From JAAFJU01 sp043764895 (GTDB lineage Bacteria; Cyanobacteriota; Cyanobacteriia; Leptolyngbyales; Leptolyngbyaceae): a DNA stretch of 64,000 bases. Shown in pieces: positions 50,311-58,745 of the stretch. Position 1 is the first letter of the stretch; each line of letters begins with the position of its first letter. Position numbers and translations under genes: made by a program. The DNA is taken from the NCBI GenBank assembly GCA_043764895.1, contig JAYUJY010000142.1, forward strand, positions 1 to 64,000, written 5' to 3'. The notes beneath the pieces are model-generated. The model was not told the origin of the DNA, did no database searches, and saw only the letters and a program-made list of their open reading frames with translations.

Positions 50311-50610
50311 TTAGAAACTGTAGCCCACGCTAAAATTTAATCCCCGGTCTTGGGCGTTCTCCCGCCTGTCGCTGTTGTACACCAACGGAATGCCATAATC
50401 AACCCGCACCACGAGTCCAGCTAATGGCTCCAAAATCACGCCCAATCCAACAGAGGCTAGGAAGGTTTCGTTGGAAAATGTTGCAGGATTATTGGAGTTG
50501 TTCCAAACCCAACCTGCATCAAGGAAGGGGCGAGTTGGAACGTGGGACTTCCGACGGCGTTACGTTGTAGGGCAATTCGGTTTTCTAGGGAGAATGCCCA
50601 AACTTAAGAA
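50311..50610 (-). pseudogene. TpsB (ShlB/FhaC-type) outer-membrane transporter, C-terminal fragment
   Basis: The minus strand reads AFSLENRIALQRNAVGSPTF then QLA, a one-base frameshift in a CCCC run, then FLDAGWVWNNSNNPATFSNE and GVILEPLAGLVVRVDYGIPL, ending NFSVGYSF with stop at 50311. These are the last strands of a two-partner secretion transporter, with the usual C-terminal Phe. About 450 upstream residues, including the POTRA part, are absent. It lies directly after the TpsA-like gene, its natural partner. Confidence 0.85.
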
Positions 50611-50630
50611 TGCGAGTCCGACCCTGGCCG

Positions 50631-53600
50631 TCAATATCCGTTCCGCGACTGGGCGTGATCATCGGTTTGCGCTTGAGGAGGCGCGGGGCGATTTCCATTC
50701 CGGGAGGCATTGCCAGCGATCGGTTTGGATTGGGTCACGCTGGAACCACAGGATGGGATGCCTTTGTAAGGATCGTTGCCGGATACACTGCCCGTGCTTC
50801 TTTCGACACAAAGGATTGCTTTTCCGTTGCTAGGAAGCACGATCGGTTTCTCAGGATTTCGGTTTTCGAGATTACGAGTACGATCGTCTGTTTTGGAGTT
50901 TTTGTTAACGATCGGAGTCTCTGTTGGGTTGGTGGGTTGAGTGGGGTTGATTGCGATCGCAGTTTGGGTGTTGTTGGTTGAGAGGATTTGGGTGGGTTGG
51001 TCGGGGATGTTAGTTAGGGCGAAGTCTACTGTAGGCGTGATGCCAATGATGTTTGCTTTGACGGTATAGGTTCCAAGTTTAGTATTGGCAGTTGCGATCG
51101 TACTTGCATTTCCAGAGGTGTCGATTATGACTTTCGGGGTTGAAACTGTGGCCGTACTAGTTGATGCTGGGGCCGCGAAGTTGACGATGCCGCCTGCGAC
51201 GGGTTCGATCGGGTTATTGGCCGTGACTTTGACGGTGAGGGATGTGGTGCCTGCTTTGCCAACGGTGATGTCTTGGGGGGTACCTGCGGTGGCTACAAAG
51301 GTGAAGCCTTGGGATTCAAAGGCTCCGATGTCTGCGGTGCCGACTCGGGCTTGACCGCGTTGATCGAGGGAGGTGCTGGCCGCGTTACCTGCGTTAATGG
51401 CGTCGCTTCCGGGGAGAAGGGCATGAGTTTGAGTGGGTCCGCCGTGATTGCCGAGGGAGGCGAGAAGAGGATTGCGTGGGGTTACGGCTGAACCCTTCAG
51501 CGTTGTTGTCTGGAATGAGCTATCAAAGGTATCCCCGACACCGATGAGGTTATAACCTTGATCCGTAAAAGAATTTGCGACAAAGGCTGCGACATCCGGT
51601 GCCTGATTAGACGTATCCGTGTTGCCTGCAATGATTGTGTTTCGGAGCGTCGTTTTCCCAAACTGCGCTGGGTTCAATACATTGACCGTATTGACCACAC
51701 CGCCGCCACCTGACGTTACTCTGTTATCGCTGACGGTGCTGTTGGTCAGCGTCAAGGTGCCATCGTTGCGAATTCCGCCGCCGACTTTAGCCGTGTTACC
51801 GCTGAGGGTGCTGTTGCTGATGGTGGCTGTTGCGGGGATGGTGTTGAGGATTGCGCCGCCGCCGCTCACCGGGCTGCCGTTACTCTGCGCTGTATTTCCG
51901 CTGAGGGTGCTATTGGTGATCGTCAAGGTGTTGTCGTTACGGATTGCGCCGCCATCATCGCCGCTCGTATTGTTGCGGAGGGTCGTTTTATCGATCGTTA
52001 ACTGATTGACATTGTAGATACCCCCGCCATCGCTGGTGTTGCCGTTGGCCGTGTTGTTTTGAATGATGCTATTTTGAATAGTGGTATTGCCATTGTTGAA
52101 GATGCCGCCACCCGTTGTGGTTCTTCCATTGACGATCGACATCCCATCCAAGGTCACTGTCCCAGAGGCAATGTTAAAGACTCGAACTGCATTATTTCCA
52201 CTCACCGTCGTACTGCCAGCCCCAGCCCCACGCACGATCACATTTTTATTAATCCCAACGGTATTTGCCAACGTGTAAGTTGCCGCCGCAAGATTAACGG
52301 TGCCGCCTGTTGCCGAAGTTGCCGAAACATCAATGCCATTCTGCACTGTTCCCGTCGCCCCGACATTCACCGTTGTCGCCGTTCCACTTAAGGTCGAACC
52401 TAGTGTGAGAACGATCGCCTGATTCAAGTTCGCAGTCGGCGCGGTCAATGTCAAATTCCCCGCATTAGTATTTCCACTCGCATCGATCGCAGCATTCACC
52501 GTAATAGAGTTATCAGCTTGTAAATTGACATTCGTTCCATTTAAAGCATTGACGATCGTATCTGCACCAATAGTTGAACCTGCACCGCCGATCGTCCCGG
52601 AATTCCCTGCGATGACTTCGAGATCCGCTGGGTCAATCAACCACGTTCCGGTTAATCCTTTTGCTGCTGTTGTTAATACTTTAGCGGTAGGTGCGATCGC
52701 AATACTTCCTTTGCCTGATGTCTCGACAAATCCGCCATTGCCACCGAGTTCACCGCCTTTGGCGGAAATTGTTCCACCAACGTTCAAATGGTTATCCGCA
52801 TAGACGATCGCATTCCCACCCTTTTGTACACCTGTTCCATCTGCATTGATCGTTCCGCTAACCGATGCATTGCCACCTGTTAATCTAATCACGCCCTCTT
52901 CAACAACAACGCTCATCGCGCTGGGAATCGAGCCGCCTGTGAGTAAAGCAGGTAAGGATAATGGCGTTGCGATCGGTGCATTAATCAAAACCCGATCGCT
53001 CACGGGCAGATCAAAACTCAGTACACTTCCCGCTTGAGCGATCCGAACCATCTTCCCACCGGGAATCGCCGCGATCGTAATGTCACCACCGGGGGCTGCT
53101 ATTGTTCCGGTATTGACGACTGTTCCACCCACGAGGGCGATCGATTGTCCGGGATTGACACTCAGATTTCCCGCATTCACCAAACTTCCCGAGGTCCCAA
53201 TAAATCCGAAGCTCGTTGGGTTTGAAGTGAGGGTTGCGTAGTTGTTAGAACCGATCGCATTGAACCAATTCCCGTTCCCAAATCCAATCCCATTCGCCGT
53301 TGTTGCTGTAAATGCAGCCGGAAGGTTTAAGCTCGCATCTTTCCCAAAGATAATCCCGCTAGGATTCATCAAATACAGATTGGCATTGCTTCCCGAGACC
53401 TTCAGCATCCCGTTAATCAGCGACGCATCTCCGCCTGTTACCCGACCCAAAATATTGGCAATATTAGGATTGGCAATAAAGTTCGCGGTTTGCCCTGCAT
53501 TTACCCCGAACTGTTGGAAACTATGGAATTGGTTGTTCCCCGCTTGGGTTCCGCCGCTGATGTTGAGTTGATTATTTTGGGTCTGGACTACAGTTCCCGT

Positions 53601-53711
53601 ACCGTCTTTCGCGGGGGTAATCTGGGCGATCGCGCTCTTGGTCCCAAAGGTCAGCAGCAGCGGTAACAGGATTAGCGCCAACTTAGCGATTTGAATACGG
53701 GAGGAGTTCAT
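50631..53711 (-). CDS. filamentous haemagglutinin-type exoprotein (TpsA)
   Basis: About 1026 residues. A signal peptide (KLALILLPLLLTFGTKSAIAQ) precedes the TPS secretion domain: GNNQFHSFQQFGVNAGQTAN, NPNIANILGRVTGG and ANLYLMNPSGIIFG (about residues 55-125). Then comes a long beta-helix region with SNSTLSGNTA-like repeats (about 580-700) and a Pro/Thr/Asn-rich C-terminus. It should be exported through a TpsB pore and act as an adhesin or surface protein. The adjacent TpsB is only a fragment, so export needs a TpsB elsewhere. Plus-strand composition flips from GT-rich to AC-rich at about 51.6-52.0 kb inside the gene. Confidence 0.9.
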   Translation of the reverse strand: MNSSRIQIAKLALILLPLLLTFGTKSAIAQITPAKDGTGTVVQTQNNQLNISGGTQAGNNQFHSFQQFGVNAGQTANFIANPNIANILGRVTGGDASLINGMLKVSGSNANLYLMNPSGIIFGKDASLNLPAAFTATTANGIGFGNGNWFNAIGSNNYATLTSNPTSFGFIGTSGSLVNAGNLSVNPGQSIALVGGTVVNTGTIAAPGGDITIAAIPGGKMVRIAQAGSVLSFDLPVSDRVLINAPIATPLSLPALLTGGSIPSAMSVVVEEGVIRLTGGNASVSGTINADGTGVQKGGNAIVYADNHLNVGGTISAKGGELGGNGGFVETSGKGSIAIAPTAKVLTTAAKGLTGTWLIDPADLEVIAGNSGTIGGAGSTIGADTIVNALNGTNVNLQADNSITVNAAIDASGNTNAGNLTLTAPTANLNQAIVLTLGSTLSGTATTVNVGATGTVQNGIDVSATSATGGTVNLAAATYTLANTVGINKNVIVRGAGAGSTTVSGNNAVRVFNIASGTVTLDGMSIVNGRTTTGGGIFNNGNTTIQNSIIQNNTANGNTSDGGGIYNVNQLTIDKTTLRNNTSGDDGGAIRNDNTLTITNSTLSGNTAQSNGSPVSGGGAILNTIPATATISNSTLSGNTAKVGGGIRNDGTLTLTNSTVSDNRVTSGGGGVVNTVNVLNPAQFGKTTLRNTIIAGNTDTSNQAPDVAAFVANSFTDQGYNLIGVGDTFDSSFQTTTLKGSAVTPRNPLLASLGNHGGPTQTHALLPGSDAINAGNAASTSLDQRGQARVGTADIGAFESQGFTFVATAGTPQDITVGKAGTTSLTVKVTANNPIEPVAGGIVNFAAPASTSTATVSTPKVIIDTSGNASTIATANTKLGTYTVKANIIGITPTVDFALTNIPDQPTQILSTNNTQTAIAINPTQPTNPTETPIVNKNSKTDDRTRNLENRNPEKPIVLPSNGKAILCVERSTGSVSGNDPYKGIPSCGSSVTQSKPIAGNASRNGNRPAPPQAQTDDHAQSRNGY

Positions 53712-53994
53712 AAGATAAGAAGCCTTTTTTGGGAGGATATCTACATACTCTTCCTCCCAAAGGCTAAATCATCACGATCGTCTACATCTTTACGGATAGT
53801 TCAAGATCGATCGCGAACCACCTCACCCAATCAATATATCGAGGGAGTGGGTCAGCTCACCACAATCCTTACCGCACGCTAGCGACTCGATTGGCACCGA
53901 TCGACTTTTGAACGGGAGCATCTTAAAACATTTAGAGGATTGGGCTATACTGATATCTGTATGTTCAGGTTTCTTCATCTATTCAGGAGTTCCC
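53712..53994. other. intergenic region containing a 51-bp direct repeat
   Basis: Divergent spacer between the TpsA gene and the toxin-antitoxin pair. It should hold both promoters. Holds the displaced gene end at 53857-53907, listed separately. Nothing else recognised. Confidence 0.5.
53857..53907. repeat. 51-bp direct repeat, copy 1 (displaced gene end)
   Basis: Matches 54580-54630 at 49 of 51 bases. It duplicates the last codons and the stop of the lipoprotein gene at 54592-55467 (minus-strand ...GANRVASVR stop). It lies on the far side of the toxin-antitoxin genes. Confidence 0.92.
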
Positions 53995-54261
53995 ATGAAA
54001 ACTTCCGTTGTTTCTTTGACAGAACCTATACCCAATCAGATCATTGATCTTCAATTGCCGATCGTTAATTTAACGGAAGGAGCGCTAGCGGAACTTTACA
54101 CTTTTCTTCAATATCTAAAATTCAAATACAAGGCGGATTTAGAAGAGGCGATCGATGTCGTGGAGGAGGAATTAGATAGTTTGGCCTGTGAAAAAGCTTT
54201 GAACGGGATTGAGCCGACGGTCGCTTGGTCTGATGTGAAGGTTAATTTGGGATTGGTGTAG
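53995..54261 (+). CDS. antitoxin of RelE/ParE-type module
   Basis: About 88 residues from ATG 53995, preceded by AGGAG. Helical middle (TEGALAELYTFLQYLKFKYK) and acidic stretch (DLEEAIDVVEEELDS) as expected for an antitoxin that wraps its toxin. Its stop TAG is immediately followed by the toxin ATG. An upstream in-frame start at 53908 would read through the repeat and is unlikely. The exact antitoxin family is not clear; position and size support the role. Confidence 0.8.
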   Translation: MKTSVVSLTEPIPNQIIDLQLPIVNLTEGALAELYTFLQYLKFKYKADLEEAIDVVEEELDSLACEKALNGIEPTVAWSDVKVNLGLV

Positions 54262-54516
54262 ATGTACGACATTCGATTAACGAAGCGAGTAGAACGTCAG
54301 CTTCTAAAGTCAGTTCCTGAAGTTCAAGTTCGCCTACAACTCGCGATCGATGCTTTAGCTAAAAACCCTCGTCCGGATGGCGTAAAAAAATTAAAAGGAA
54401 AAGATAATCAATATCGCATTCGTGTTGGAGATTATCGCATTATCTATACGATCGAGGATCAGAAACTCTTGATTGTAGTTGTTCAATTGGGTGCGCGATC
54501 GGACGTTTACCAGTAA
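54262..54516 (+). CDS. RelE/ParE-family toxin
   Basis: About 84 residues: MYDIRLTKRVERQLLKSVPE, then KKLKGKDNQYRIRVGDYRII and IVVVQLGARSDVYQ. This is the standard RelE fold with the KLKG...YRIRVGDYRIIY core of mRNA-cleaving toxins. It probably cuts mRNA in the ribosome when free of antitoxin. No base separates it from the antitoxin stop, so translation is coupled. The module is intact and flanked by 51-bp direct repeats. Confidence 0.93.
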   Translation: MYDIRLTKRVERQLLKSVPEVQVRLQLAIDALAKNPRPDGVKKLKGKDNQYRIRVGDYRIIYTIEDQKLLIVVVQLGARSDVYQ

Positions 54517-54579
54517 AGAATCGATCAAGCATCCAATTAAATGACCCAACTGAAGGAATTTATGGCCCATTGGGTTCGT

Positions 54580-54630
54580 TCACCGCAATCCTTATCGCAC
54601 GCTAGCGACTCGATTGGCACCGATCGACTT
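54580..54630. repeat. 51-bp direct repeat, copy 2 (native gene end)
   Basis: The in-place copy of the repeat, covering the last 12 codons and the stop of the lipoprotein gene plus 12 downstream bases. Confidence 0.92.
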
Positions 54631-55467
54631 CACGACCTTTTGACCATTTTGTTCTAGAACAACAACAGGCGATCCACCTGTCCGAATCTCTCGAACAATG
54701 ACCCGTCCGCTAGACAATCGATCGCCCGTATTCACATAGCGCGCACTGGTCTCTTCAGGCGCTTTCGCAATAGCCATCACCCGATCGCCGACCTGCACAA
54801 CCCCTGTAATTTCCACCTGGTCAGCGAGGGCCGTCGGCGAAACCACAGGAAGCCATGGGATGGGGGCGGGTGGGAAAGTGTTTTGGACGGGAACGGTGGG
54901 CAGATTGTTTGGGGTGGTGGGGCGGGTGATGGGTCGCAGCCGGGGAAGTTGTGGCAGGGCGGCGGTCGTCGTGGGCTGCTGCGATCGGAGCGGGATGGCT
55001 GCGATCTTGGTCATAGGCTTGGCGGTAGGCTTAGGCAAAACGGGAACAAACTGACGGGATTTGGGCGTGCCGAATTGCGTTAAGCCTGGAAGCTGTAGCT
55101 CAGTCGCAGGCAATGCAGCAAAGGGATCGCGTCCGAGGTTGGGCGTCATTTGCTGGGTCCGATCGTCAGGTCTTGTCGTCTGCATGAGACCTTTGACGGG
55201 AACGGTCGCGAGGGGCGGGATTTTTGCATTGCTTGTGACCGGGTTTCCGAGGGCAACTTCTGAAATAATGGGCTTTGGAAAATCTTGCGGCGTGGGGTTC
55301 CTCAGGGCATTTTCAGCGGCTGGATTGCCTGGTGCAACAGACGAAGCTTGCCGACTGGGAAGACAGCCCGTCAAGGCCATCAGGGTCAAGGCCACAACAA
55401 CCGATCGAACGTGTTGAGGAGGGATTCTTTGCTGGGTGCTTGATAATCGCTGCGCCATAGGTTTCAT
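54592..55467 (-). CDS. hypothetical lipoprotein with PilP/GspC-like C-terminal domain
   Basis: About 291 residues. A lipobox LTGC near residue 35 follows a hydrophobic core, so it is probably a lipoprotein. The middle is a long Pro/Ala/Thr-rich, low-complexity linker. The last 80 residues (VEITGVVQVGDRVMAIAKAP, then TGDRLSSGRVIVREI and VVLEQNGQKVVKSIG) form a small beta domain like that of PilP or GspC, which link inner- and outer-membrane parts of pili or type II secretion. No pil genes are nearby, so the role is open. Its 3' end is duplicated beyond the toxin-antitoxin pair. Confidence 0.75.
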   Translation of the reverse strand: MKPMAQRLSSTQQRIPPQHVRSVVVALTLMALTGCLPSRQASSVAPGNPAAENALRNPTPQDFPKPIISEVALGNPVTSNAKIPPLATVPVKGLMQTTRPDDRTQQMTPNLGRDPFAALPATELQLPGLTQFGTPKSRQFVPVLPKPTAKPMTKIAAIPLRSQQPTTTAALPQLPRLRPITRPTTPNNLPTVPVQNTFPPAPIPWLPVVSPTALADQVEITGVVQVGDRVMAIAKAPEETSARYVNTGDRLSSGRVIVREIRTGGSPVVVLEQNGQKVVKSIGANRVASVR

Positions 55468-55588
55468 AAATCTTTACGCTAAATTCTCGGTACATTTTGC
55501 TCACCTGTACTACACAAGATACTCGCGACTTAGAGAAACGCACGATTATTTCTAAAGAGCGAGGGCGCTGGAAAGGCTTGGAAGCCTT

Positions 55589-56104
55589 TTAAAATTCACC
55601 AAAGACTTCAACGATCGCATCGTAATCTGCATCACTAAAGCAAACGAAACTCACTCCATCAATAGACTGCTCATGATTCAAAAATTTCAACACCGTGGCG
55701 ATCGCAATTCGGGCGGCTTGATCAATCGGATAGCCATACACCCCGCAGCTAATAGCAGGAAATGCGATCGTCTTCACTTGATTCTGGACTGCCAGTTTCA
55801 GACATTCTTCGTAGCAGGAAGCTAGTAGTTCGGGTTCGCCAGAATGACCGTTAGTCCAGATGGGACCGACCGTGTGGATGATCCAGGTAGCCGGGAGCTG
55901 GTATCCGGGGGTGATTTTGGCTTGTCCGACCGCACATCCACCGATCGATCGGCACTGGGCTAAAAGTTCGGGTCCAGCCGCAAGATGAATTGCCCCATCG
56001 ACCCCGCCGCCACCCAAGAGAGAAGGTTTGGCGGCATTCACGATCGCATCTACATGGAGTTTGGTAATGTCGCCTTGGAGAATTCCAATTTTTTCAGTAG
56101 ACAT
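55589..56104 (-). CDS. macro-domain O-acetyl-ADP-ribose deacetylase
   Basis: About 171 residues making one macro domain: DAIVNAAKPSLLGGGGVDGA with the Asn and Gly-rich ADP-ribose loop near residues 18-38, IIHTVGPIW, and AFPAISCGVYGYP with the second phosphate loop. This subgroup (YmdB-like) removes O-acetyl-ADP-ribose or ADP-ribose from targets. It lies 3 bases before (downstream of) the M16 peptidase-like gene on the same strand, so it is probably cotranscribed as the second gene. Confidence 0.93.
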   Translation of the reverse strand: MSTEKIGILQGDITKLHVDAIVNAAKPSLLGGGGVDGAIHLAAGPELLAQCRSIGGCAVGQAKITPGYQLPATWIIHTVGPIWTNGHSGEPELLASCYEECLKLAVQNQVKTIAFPAISCGVYGYPIDQAARIAIATVLKFLNHEQSIDGVSFVCFSDADYDAIVEVFGEF

Positions 56105-56107
56105 AGT

Positions 56108-57655
56108 TTATTGACTGAGCCTTGGAGATTGGGGCGCTTTGGGAATGGTGATGTCAATGGTTTTTATGGGCTGATTTAAATTGGACAAGGGAGGATTGAT
56201 GGCCGCTGTGTTGCCGACGATCATCGTTACAATGCGATCGGGTTGGAGATTCTTCTGTGCAGCGCGTTGGATGTCCTCTACGCTAATGGCTGCGACAGCT
56301 TTTTGATATTGGAACAGATAATCTTTTGGATACCCGAAGTAGTCATACTTCAATAGACGACCTAGAACTTTCCCCGGTGAATCAAAATTGAAAATAAAAG
56401 AATTCTCCACCGAGTCTTTAGCCCGCTTCAATTCCTGATTGCTGACGGGTTCAGTCCGAATTCGATCGATTTCGCTGCGGACGCTTTGAATGAAGGGGAC
56501 CGTACTTTCTGATTTGGTATCCCCGCCTGCCACAAAAATACCCGGATAGTCAAACTGTGGACTCCACGCCGCATAGACACTGTAGGCTAGCCCCTGGCGC
56601 GATCGGACTTCATTAAACAACCGTCCGCCGAAGCCACTCAAAATCTCATTCATCACGGACAAGGCCGGATAGTCTTTATCACTCACCTTGCCGCCTAAGT
56701 GTCCCATTTGAATGGAGCTTTGGGTTAGATCCGGTTTGTTGGCAATGTAGATGCCTGGAGTTTTGGGGGTTGGGGCGAAACTTTTTGAGTTTGAATAGGC
56801 GGAACTAGGAGCGGGTTTCCAATTTGCAAATCGAGCCTCGATCGCACTTCGCATTTGACGAGGATTAATATCTCCGGTAATACCGAGAATGAAGTTCTCG
56901 GGGCGGAAAGCAGTTTGGTAAAACTGTCGAATATCCGATTGCTTGATAGCCTCGATCGTCGTGTATTCCACAGTGCGCGCGTAGGGGCTAGTCTCACTAT
57001 AAATGAGTTTACGAAATTCGCGGCCCATAATGCTATTGGCTTGATCGTTGCGTCGTGCGATGCCGCCTCGGGCTTGAAATTTGGCCAGATCGATTTTGTC
57101 TTGAGGTAACACAGGGCTTTGGACGACTTCACTAAAAAGGTCAAACACCGTAGGCAAATCTTCCGTCAGACTGCTGAAACTGACGCTCCCCGAGTTGACG
57201 CCGACGCCGGATTCGATTGAGGCGGCTTTTTGTTCGAGCAGTTCATTCAGGACGTTGGCCGAATGCTGGGTGGTGCCGCCCGATCGCATGACGCTTCCGG
57301 TAATGCTAGCGAGTCCGGTTTGGCTTCCGTCTTCATCGCGGCTTCCAGTTTTGACCAGTAAGGTGCCTTCGACTAAGGGCAGTTCATGATTTTCCATTAA
57401 GAAAACCTTCATGCCATTTTTGAGCGTGAACTCCTCGTAGGGAGGCAGTTTTAGGGTGGGGAGGGGGGCAAACTGGAGTTCGTTGTAGGGTTTGGGTGAA
57501 GCGGCGATCGCGGGACGCATGGCCAAAAACAGCAGTAGCGCCGGAAGGACCACTAAGCAAAAAACGACCGTGACCACTTTCGTCCGGTTGAGGTGAGTGC
57601 GGGTCGGTGCGATCGCATCACGGGAGGCGTTAGGCATAGCAGGTACAGATCCCAA
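56108..57655 (-). CDS. M16 (pitrilysin) family protein without HxxEH, non-catalytic subunit type
   Basis: About 515 residues. An N-terminal membrane helix (about 28-50, TKVVTVVFCLVVLPALLLFL) makes it anchored or exported. The M16 fold is seen in FTLKNGMKVFLMENHELPLV and in the C-terminal NEVRSRQGLAYSVYA, which carries the Arg/Tyr pair. At the active-site helix the sequence is TGLASITGSVMRSGGT instead of HxxEH, so zinc and catalytic residues are missing. Such proteins are the inactive partner of a heterodimer with an HxxEH subunit. That partner is not adjacent here. The macro-domain gene follows. Confidence 0.9.
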   Translation of the reverse strand: MGSVPAMPNASRDAIAPTRTHLNRTKVVTVVFCLVVLPALLLFLAMRPAIAASPKPYNELQFAPLPTLKLPPYEEFTLKNGMKVFLMENHELPLVEGTLLVKTGSRDEDGSQTGLASITGSVMRSGGTTQHSANVLNELLEQKAASIESGVGVNSGSVSFSSLTEDLPTVFDLFSEVVQSPVLPQDKIDLAKFQARGGIARRNDQANSIMGREFRKLIYSETSPYARTVEYTTIEAIKQSDIRQFYQTAFRPENFILGITGDINPRQMRSAIEARFANWKPAPSSAYSNSKSFAPTPKTPGIYIANKPDLTQSSIQMGHLGGKVSDKDYPALSVMNEILSGFGGRLFNEVRSRQGLAYSVYAAWSPQFDYPGIFVAGGDTKSESTVPFIQSVRSEIDRIRTEPVSNQELKRAKDSVENSFIFNFDSPGKVLGRLLKYDYFGYPKDYLFQYQKAVAAISVEDIQRAAQKNLQPDRIVTMIVGNTAAINPPLSNLNQPIKTIDITIPKAPQSPRLSQ

Positions 57656-57881
57656 GCAAAATGATTGCTCTTATTTTAGCGCTGAACCTCTATGAGATCG
57701 ACCCATCACTCGGAATCTGCCATTAGGGACTGCTCACAGACGATCGCGGCGCTACGATCGTTCCCGTGATCGTTCTCTATTTTCCGGGTCTGTTTCAAAA
57801 TGCCTGTAGAGATAGAAAGCGTGTTTCCCCGCACAATCGCACTCCGTAAACCCTGAACTTTACAGATATCGTCTGGAATAA

Positions 57882-58649
57882 ATGATTATGAACCTGACCC
57901 AAATGACTACGTTCGTCGCTCTATCCGCCTGTGCCATTGTAGAAAGCCAAACTGCCGCTACTGCAACGATGATTCCTACACCGGGATCGATTGCTGAAAT
58001 TCAAGTCTCAGACTCTATAGTCCAGCTCGAAAATGCGACGATCAAATCGTTGGTAACGCCTCCCGGAACGGGAATCGCTCAGCCTGAGATTTTATCCCAG
58101 ATTCCTGAGGTTCTTCCCCCTGAGACAGTGGCTCTTGTGGAGGCTCCCGTGGAGGCGATCGCTATGCCCATGGAACCTGTTGTTGAGCTTGCGATGAGCG
58201 ATCGGGTGGCTGATACTCGTATTGCAAACAGTCGTGCGGCTAGTATTAATCCGATCGGGCCTCGCATTCAAGTGGGAACCCGAGGCATTCCACCCGTGAC
58301 TGACCTGCCCGATTTTATTTCGCTTCCTCCACAGTCCCTTTTGCCCGCCAACTTCGAGTACCCGATTGTTCTAGGGCAGGCGATGAACAGCACGATTACC
58401 ACCCCCTCTCCCATCACCGATAAGATGACTGATCCGGTTTGGTCTCGCCGCATGGAAGACCTTAATGCCTACAAAACCGCCTATTCCGAGAGCCTCATGG
58501 CCTGGTCCGGGCGCGTCGCACAATGTATGAACGAGAAACCTAAACTGTACGTCTTACGATCGGATGGTAAACAGCTCCCGATGTATTTTGATGGCAAAGA
58601 AGGCACGATCGTTCAGAACAAAGATGGCGTTTCGGTCTGCGGGATGTAG
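57882..58649 (+). CDS. hypothetical exported protein
   Basis: About 255 residues; family not recognised. The N-terminus (LTQMTTFVALSACAIVES) looks like a weak signal peptide. The middle is Pro/Val/Glu-rich and low in complexity. The last 80 residues are more conserved-looking, with RMEDLNAYKTAYSESLMAWS and a cysteine pair (CMNEK, VCGM). The gene is divergent from the M16 gene. Function unknown. Confidence 0.65.
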   Translation: MIMNLTQMTTFVALSACAIVESQTAATATMIPTPGSIAEIQVSDSIVQLENATIKSLVTPPGTGIAQPEILSQIPEVLPPETVALVEAPVEAIAMPMEPVVELAMSDRVADTRIANSRAASINPIGPRIQVGTRGIPPVTDLPDFISLPPQSLLPANFEYPIVLGQAMNSTITTPSPITDKMTDPVWSRRMEDLNAYKTAYSESLMAWSGRVAQCMNEKPKLYVLRSDGKQLPMYFDGKEGTIVQNKDGVSVCGM

Positions 58650-58745
58650 CACCGGAATGTAAAACTGGGAGAGGGCGTCTGAAAAGTCTGATGTCCTCTT
58701 TTTATTTTTCACGTAGCTCAGAAGATTCGCAGGAAATCCGGGACG

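Noticed and set aside
50471..50981. Plus-strand ORFs at 50.5-51.0 kb
   Set aside because: The minus strand of this region encodes a TpsB C-terminus and the TpsA end; the plus-strand frames have no recognisable features.
51085..53571. Several plus-strand ORFs across 51-53.6 kb with hydrophobic or Pro-rich products
   Set aside because: They are shadows of the TpsA gene on the minus strand, whose signal peptide and TPS motifs are clear.
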